From positions 6,165-52,036 of the forward strand of contig JASGCL010000006.1 of NCBI GenBank assembly GCA_030054115.1: 45,872 bases of DNA. Reading direction: 5' to 3'. Made by a program: the position numbers and the translations under genes. Shown one piece after another: positions 41,458-45,872 of the stretch. Each line of letters begins with the position of its first letter. Position 1 is the stretch's first letter. The notes below the pieces were generated by a model that saw only the letters and a program-made list of their open reading frames with translations, did no database searches and was not told where the DNA came from. The stretch comes from Hydrotalea sp. Lineage in GTDB: Bacteria > Pseudomonadota > Alphaproteobacteria > JASGCL01.

Positions 41458-44181
41458 TTAGGCCGCAACTTGCCCTGCCATCTGTTGCAACATGAATGGC
41501 AAGACCCCACCCTTTTTAAAATATTGTAATTCGGTGTCGTTATCGATTCGCGCCTTGACCTTGATTTCAATTTTTTTCTCGTGGCCAGAAATCACCAAGC
41601 TTACTATTTTTTGCGGCGTCAAATCGGCCAAGCCAACAATCTCAAAATTTTCCGAACCATTCAATTGTAAATTATTGTAATCATCTTCATTGACAAATTC
41701 CAACGGCACCACCCCCATGCCGATAAGGTTCGACCGATGAATCCGCTCGAAACTAACCGCCACCACCGCCTGCACCCCCAGCAACCTTACCCCCTTCGCC
41801 GCCCAATCGCGCGACGAGCCGGTGCCATATTCGCGGCCAGCAATAATAATAAGCGGTTGTTGATGTTTTTGGTAATCCATCGCCGCCTCGAATATCGTGG
41901 TTTCCTTACCATTGTATTTGGTGAAGCCGCCGGTCTTGCTCGCCAATTTATTTTTTAAACGAATGTTGGCCAGCGTGCCGCGCACCATGACCTCGTGGTT
42001 GCCACGCCGCGAACCAAAGCTATTAAAATGTTGCACCGTGACCTGATGATTCAATAGATATTCGCCGGCCGGACTTTCGGGTTTTATTGAACCAGCGGGC
42101 GATATATGGTCGGTGGTGATGGACGACCCCAACCACGCCAATATTTTCGCGCCGCGAATATCACCGCTGGCGTTCGCCGCCAATGTAAAAAACGGCGGCT
42201 GTTTGATATAGGTCGAATTGACCCCCCAATCAAAATCGGGCGAGGAGGTGTTTTTGATTTTTTGCCATTCGTCGGTGCCGGCAAAGATGTTGGCGTAACG
42301 CGCCTGGTAAATCGCCGGCGTTACAAATTCATCGACCGTTTTTTGAATCTCGGCCTCGGTCGGCCAGATGTCTTTCAAAAAAACATCCTTGCCATTTTTA
42401 TCTTGGCCGAGTGGTTCGGTGGTGATGTCGCGCGCCGTCGACCCCAACAAGGCATAGGCCACCACCAACGGCGGCGAACCCAGCCAATTGGCCTTGACCA
42501 GCGGGTGAATCCGCCCCTCGAAATTGCGATTGCCCGACAACACCGCCGCCACGGTCAGGTCGCGCCTTTTTATTTCTTCCTCGATATCTTTATCCTTCAG
42601 CGGCCCGCTGTTACCAATACAGGTGGTGCAACCAAAACCAACGATGTTAAAACCCAATTGGTCGAGCGCGACCGACAGGCCGGCATTTTGCAAATAATCG
42701 CGCACAACGCGCGACCCGGGGGCCAGTGACGTTTTAACCCACGGCTTTGGTTTAAGACCCAACGCCACCGCGCGCCGCGCCACCAACCCGGCCGCCAACA
42801 TGACAAATGGGTTCGATGTGTTGGTGCAGGACGTAATGGCGGCAATCACCACCGCATGGTCGGGCAGGGTATTTTTTTTATCGCCGAGGTCGCCCTCAAT
42901 CTTATCTTGGCCGGTTTTGCCCGTCGCCACCGGGTCGGCCAATGCGTCGGCCAATTTTTTATTTTCTTCATCCAATTGTAAACTGGCGGCCTTAACCTGG
43001 CGCAATGGCACGCGGTCTTGCGGCCGTTTTGGCCCGGCCAGTGCCGGTTCGACATCGGCCAAATCTAAGGCCAAGCTGTCGGTGAAAACCGGGTCGGCCA
43101 TGGTTTCATCGTGCCACAGGCCATTGGCCTTGGCGTAACCCTCGACCCGCGCCAATAATTCGGGTGCGCGGGCGGTGGTGGTCAGGTAACGAATCGTTTC
43201 CTTATCAATCGGGAACAGGCCGACCGTCGCGCCATATTCCGGCGCCATGTTGGCCAGGGTGGCGCGGGTTTCGGCCGACAAAAGCGCCAGCCCATCGCCA
43301 TAAAATTCGACAAATTTATTCACGACATTTTTTTTGCGCAACATCTGCGTCACCATCAACACCAAATCGGTGGCGGTCGCGCCGACCGGCAATTTACCGC
43401 TTAGCTTAAAACCAATCACCTCAGGAATAACCAGCGGTATCGGCTGGCCGAGCATCGCGGCCTCGGCCTCTATCCCCCCGACCCCGAACCCCAACACGCC
43501 CAAGCCATTGACCATGGTGGTGTGGCTGTCGGTGCCGACCAATGTGTCGGGGTAGAGCATGACATCGCCCGTTGCGCCCGATTCGCTTTTTGCAAAAATC
43601 ACCTGCGCCAGATATTCGATATTGACCTGGTGGCAAATGCCCAACCCCGGCGGCACAATGCGCAGGTTGTTGAACGATCCCTGGCCCCATTTCAAAAATT
43701 GGTAACGTTCCAAATTTTCATGGAATTCAATCGCCATGTTGTCGGATAATGAATCGGCGCGGCCAAATTCATTAACCATCACCGAATGGTCAATCACCAA
43801 ATCGACCGGAATATCGGGGTTGATAAGGCTGGGGTCGCGGCCCAAATCGCGCATCGCGTCGCGCATCGCCGCCAAATCGGCAATTGCCGGCACGCCGGTG
43901 AAATCTTGCAACAGCACCCGCGCCGGCCGAAAACCAATTTCGCGGTCGTTTTTTTGATTTTTAAGCCAGGCGATAATTTCGCGCGCCGATGTTTCATCGC
44001 CGGCCCGCACCGCATTTTCAAATAAAATTTTTAACGAACGCGGTAATTGGGTAATCTCGGTGTTGAAAACATCCTTGGCGATTTTTGCAATCGGGTAATA
44101 ATGGTAAGCCCCTGGTTGGTCGGTCGCAACCTGGAGCGTGGTTACAAAATTGGCAAAGGGATTTTTTGGTTGGTTGGTCAT
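41458..44181 (-). CDS. acnA: Aconitate hydratase A
   Basis: Interconverts citrate and isocitrate in the TCA cycle with a 4Fe-4S cluster. The 907-residue protein is of the AcnA/IRP1 type. The cluster cysteines lie in AITSCTNTSNPFVMLAAG and GFGCTTCIGNSGPL. Substrate-site stretches include VGTDSHTTMVNGLGVLGFGV and, in the swivel domain, IIAGREYGTGSSRDWAAKGV. The N-terminus (QVATDQPGAYHYYPIAKIAK) is standard. It follows ffh by 49 bp, and moeA follows it by 70 bp. No iron-responsive element is recognised. Confidence 0.97.
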   Translation of the reverse strand: MTNQPKNPFANFVTTLQVATDQPGAYHYYPIAKIAKDVFNTEITQLPRSLKILFENAVRAGDETSAREIIAWLKNQKNDREIGFRPARVLLQDFTGVPAIADLAAMRDAMRDLGRDPSLINPDIPVDLVIDHSVMVNEFGRADSLSDNMAIEFHENLERYQFLKWGQGSFNNLRIVPPGLGICHQVNIEYLAQVIFAKSESGATGDVMLYPDTLVGTDSHTTMVNGLGVLGFGVGGIEAEAAMLGQPIPLVIPEVIGFKLSGKLPVGATATDLVLMVTQMLRKKNVVNKFVEFYGDGLALLSAETRATLANMAPEYGATVGLFPIDKETIRYLTTTARAPELLARVEGYAKANGLWHDETMADPVFTDSLALDLADVEPALAGPKRPQDRVPLRQVKAASLQLDEENKKLADALADPVATGKTGQDKIEGDLGDKKNTLPDHAVVIAAITSCTNTSNPFVMLAAGLVARRAVALGLKPKPWVKTSLAPGSRVVRDYLQNAGLSVALDQLGFNIVGFGCTTCIGNSGPLKDKDIEEEIKRRDLTVAAVLSGNRNFEGRIHPLVKANWLGSPPLVVAYALLGSTARDITTEPLGQDKNGKDVFLKDIWPTEAEIQKTVDEFVTPAIYQARYANIFAGTDEWQKIKNTSSPDFDWGVNSTYIKQPPFFTLAANASGDIRGAKILAWLGSSITTDHISPAGSIKPESPAGEYLLNHQVTVQHFNSFGSRRGNHEVMVRGTLANIRLKNKLASKTGGFTKYNGKETTIFEAAMDYQKHQQPLIIIAGREYGTGSSRDWAAKGVRLLGVQAVVAVSFERIHRSNLIGMGVVPLEFVNEDDYNNLQLNGSENFEIVGLADLTPQKIVSLVISGHEKKIEIKVKARIDNDTELQYFKKGGVLPFMLQQMAGQVAA

Positions 44182-44230
44182 GTCTATATTCTCAAAAACA
44201 ATTATAACATGTTTAAGGCATTTTTACCAA

Positions 44231-45616
44231 TCAACGAAAGCCTCGCGGCATCTGCCCCTTCATCGCCTGCATCTGGCGCATCATCTGCGCCTGGTCCATC
44301 TTGCCGGCCTGCTTCATCATTTTTTGCGTGGTCATGAATTGTTTCAGCAGGCGGTTGACGTCGGCCAATTGCACGCCGGCCCCCTTGGCGATTCGGTTCT
44401 TGCGACTGGCCAAAATAATATCGGGGCGTTCGCGTTCGCGCGGCGTCATGGAATTAATAATCGCATCTTGGCGCGCAAACACCGTGTCGTCGAGGTTGGC
44501 ATTCTGCAGGTTTTTAACATTCTGCGGCAATAACCCCTGGGGCAACATGCCCAAGATTTCCTTCATGCCGCCCATTTTTTTCATCTGGCGAATTTGTTTT
44601 TGCATGTCGACCAGGGTGAAAAGGCCTTTTTTAAACCGCGCCTCCATCTCGGCCATGTCGTCTTCATCGGCGGCGTCCTGCGCCCGCTCGACCAGGGCGA
44701 CAATATCCCCCATGCCCAAAATTTGGCCGGCAACGCGCGCGCCGTCGAACAATTCCAATTTATCCGCACCCTCGCCCGTACCGACAAACCACAATGGGCA
44801 ACCAGTTTCATGCGCCAGCGACAGGGCCGCGCCGCCGCGCGCATCGCCATCCATCCGCGTCATCATCGCCCCCGACAGGGACAATGGGTCGTTAAACCCC
44901 TTAGCGGTTTGAATCGCCGATTGGCCGCTTAAACCATCAAGCACCAGCAAGATTTCTTTCGGCTTGATGGTTTTTTTCAAACCAACCAATTCGTTCATTA
45001 ATTCTTTATCCAGCGTCAGGCGACCAGCCGTGTCGAGCAGAAGATAATCGTAGCCATCTTGCTTCGCCGCCTTGACCGCGCGGTTGGCGATGGCGGTAAC
45101 CTCCTCGCCGGCGACAATTTCTAAACTGGCGACATCATTTTTTTTGGCAAAGACCGCCAATTGCTCCTGCGCCGCCGGCCGATAAATATCAAGCGACGCC
45201 ACCAGGGTTTTGCCCTTTTTATTTTTATCGAGCCATTTGGCCAATTTCACGGTGCTGGTGGTTTTGCCCGACCCTTGCAACCCGACCATCATCATAATAT
45301 GCGGTGTAGTTTTTGGGTTGAGGAGTTTGTCGCGCGCCCCCGCCCCTTCCTTAGTCGCCAATAATTTTACCAAGGAATCATGGACGATTTTAACCACCGC
45401 GTCGCCCGGGCGAATCGATGCCAACACCTTTTGGCCAATCGCCTCGCCCCTTATATCCGCCAATAGGGTTGTAACCACCGGCAGGGCGACATCGGCCTCC
45501 AACAGGGCCAACCTGACCTCGGCCAGCATGTTATCGACGTCTTTTTCTGACAGCACGCCACGGCTGGTCAGTTGGCGAAATTGCGCCTGTAATTTTTTGC
45601 CCAGATTATCAAACAT
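44231..45616 (-). CDS. ffh: Signal recognition particle protein Ffh
   Basis: GTPase that, with 4.5S RNA, recognises signal sequences on nascent chains and hands them to FtsY at the membrane. The 461-residue protein has the N domain, then the G domain with VGLQGSGKTTSTVKLAKWL (about 105-123), LLLDTAGRLTLDKELMNEL and TRMDGDARGGAALSLAHETG, and a Met-rich M domain at the end (MMKQAGKMDQAQMMRQMQAM). All GTPase motifs are present. In many proteobacteria ffh precedes rpsP-rimM; here aconitase follows it, and rimM is at the other end of the window. The ffs RNA gene was not found nearby. Confidence 0.97.
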   Translation of the reverse strand: MFDNLGKKLQAQFRQLTSRGVLSEKDVDNMLAEVRLALLEADVALPVVTTLLADIRGEAIGQKVLASIRPGDAVVKIVHDSLVKLLATKEGAGARDKLLNPKTTPHIMMMVGLQGSGKTTSTVKLAKWLDKNKKGKTLVASLDIYRPAAQEQLAVFAKKNDVASLEIVAGEEVTAIANRAVKAAKQDGYDYLLLDTAGRLTLDKELMNELVGLKKTIKPKEILLVLDGLSGQSAIQTAKGFNDPLSLSGAMMTRMDGDARGGAALSLAHETGCPLWFVGTGEGADKLELFDGARVAGQILGMGDIVALVERAQDAADEDDMAEMEARFKKGLFTLVDMQKQIRQMKKMGGMKEILGMLPQGLLPQNVKNLQNANLDDTVFARQDAIINSMTPRERERPDIILASRKNRIAKGAGVQLADVNRLLKQFMTTQKMMKQAGKMDQAQMMRQMQAMKGQMPRGFR

Positions 45617-45700
45617 AATAAGCGGTTATGCACCGAACCCAATAAAAAATCAATATCGTTGCCCGCCAAGCCAAAACCTAAATCAGCGGTTTTTGCAATA

Positions 45701-45719
45701 ATATAGAAGCAAGTGAAGT
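45701..45719 (-). repeat. Partial 28-bp intergenic repeat unit upstream of ffh
   Basis: ATATAGAAGCAAGTGAAGT matches the first 19 bases of the copy at 33089-33116. The remaining bases have diverged. Confidence 0.85.
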
Positions 45720-45730
45720 TTTATGGCCTG

Positions 45731-45758
45731 CATTCGTGCGAATTTACTTCGCACAAAT
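45731..45758. repeat. TTCGTGCGAA inverted repeat, compact form
   Basis: ATTCGTGCGAA and TTCGCACAAAT are separated by five bases, giving a nearly perfect 11-bp hairpin. The same arms at 32415-32425 and 32466-32476 are 40 bases apart because a GCCCT-type unit lies between them. AACATAAAAAAGC follows, the counterpart of GCTTTTTTATATTA at 32402. Confidence 0.8.
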
Positions 45759-45786
45759 AACATAAAAAAGCTGTGGGAGGCAAACA

Positions 45787-45872
45787 CCGCGTAAGCGGTT
45801 TTTGCAAATCATATTGCCACCGCGTAAGCGGTTTTTGCAAATCATATTGCCACCGCGTAAGCGGTTTTTGCA
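45787..45872 (+). repeat. 33-bp tandem hairpin array running off the window
   Basis: Copies start at 45787, 45820 and 45853, exactly 33 bp apart. Each has CCGC-GTAA-GCGG, a perfect 4-bp stem with a four-base loop (one more A:T pair outside), then TTTTTGCAAATCATATTGCCA. The copies are identical as far as seen, and the third is cut by the window end. A fragment, AGCGGTTTTTGCAA, also occurs at 45685-45698. The array lies upstream of ffh. Confidence 0.92.

Noticed and set aside
45617-45700. 4.5S RNA gene (ffs) next to ffh
   Set aside because: The conserved GGTCAGG...GGAAGCAGCC core of bacterial SRP RNA is not seen.
45787-45872. Tandem 33-bp repeats taken as a CRISPR array
   Set aside because: The full period is identical with no variable spacers, and each unit is a hairpin with a T run. 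No cas gene is near.

Overview
The window reads as a chromosomal segment of an alphaproteobacterium. The L31 protein is of the zinc-free alphaproteobacterial type. The order argS - SPOR protein - nagZ - scpA - scpB and the order yajC - secD - secF - Mth938-like gene are both characteristic of that class, and there are two outer-membrane porins. Base composition is intermediate, with many A and T runs even inside genes. I cannot name the genus. No tRNA, rRNA, prophage, transposase gene or CRISPR array was found; almost all of the DNA is housekeeping genes packed closely together.

Layout, left to right. (1) 1-205 holds short interspersed repeats. (2) 287-6845: a TauE/SafE exporter, fmt, rpsU, a large porin-like gene, an ArsR-type regulator divergent from a YnjB-like solute-binding protein, and rimM. 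(3) 6861-18144 on the minus strand is a long, tightly spaced run, yajC-secD-secF-Mth938-argS-SPOR-nagZ-scpA-scpB-pdxJ-tsaB-rimI, that joins protein export, translation, cell-wall recycling, chromosome condensation, vitamin B6 synthesis and tRNA modification. (4) 18234-24894: a glycosyltransferase, a fatty-acid desaturase, a hydratase-like gene, transketolase, a zinc-ribbon membrane protein and an unrecognised small protein. (5) 24902-31756: a second porin, an agmatinase-family gene, an AT-rich DNA methyltransferase fused to a GIY-YIG (T5orf172-like) domain, a VOC protein, and cytochrome c oxidase subunits I and II. (6) 31973-35402: a MAPEG protein, L31 with a long Ala/Pro/Lys tail, a CobU-like protein, a nitroreductase and a MurU-like nucleotidyltransferase, separated by a dense set of modular intergenic repeats and hairpins. 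(7) 35400-45616: pgk, a NhaD/CitMHS-type antiporter, a DUF192 protein, a GNAT protein, the molybdopterin genes moaE, moaD and moeA, aconitase and ffh. (8) 45617-45872: repeats again, ending in a 33-bp tandem array that runs off the window.

Two things stand out. One is the methyltransferase-nuclease fusion, which differs in base composition from its neighbours and has no visible restriction partner. The other is a family of mosaic intergenic repeats built from a few exchangeable modules: a 26-bp GCCCT...AGGGC unit, a 28-bp unit, a terminator hairpin with a three-base loop, and a TTCGTGCGAA inverted repeat. One copy is bounded by a 12-bp direct repeat, and two copies lie in inverted orientation on either side of the L31 gene. 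I see no clear multi-gene defence or biosynthetic system that is new.
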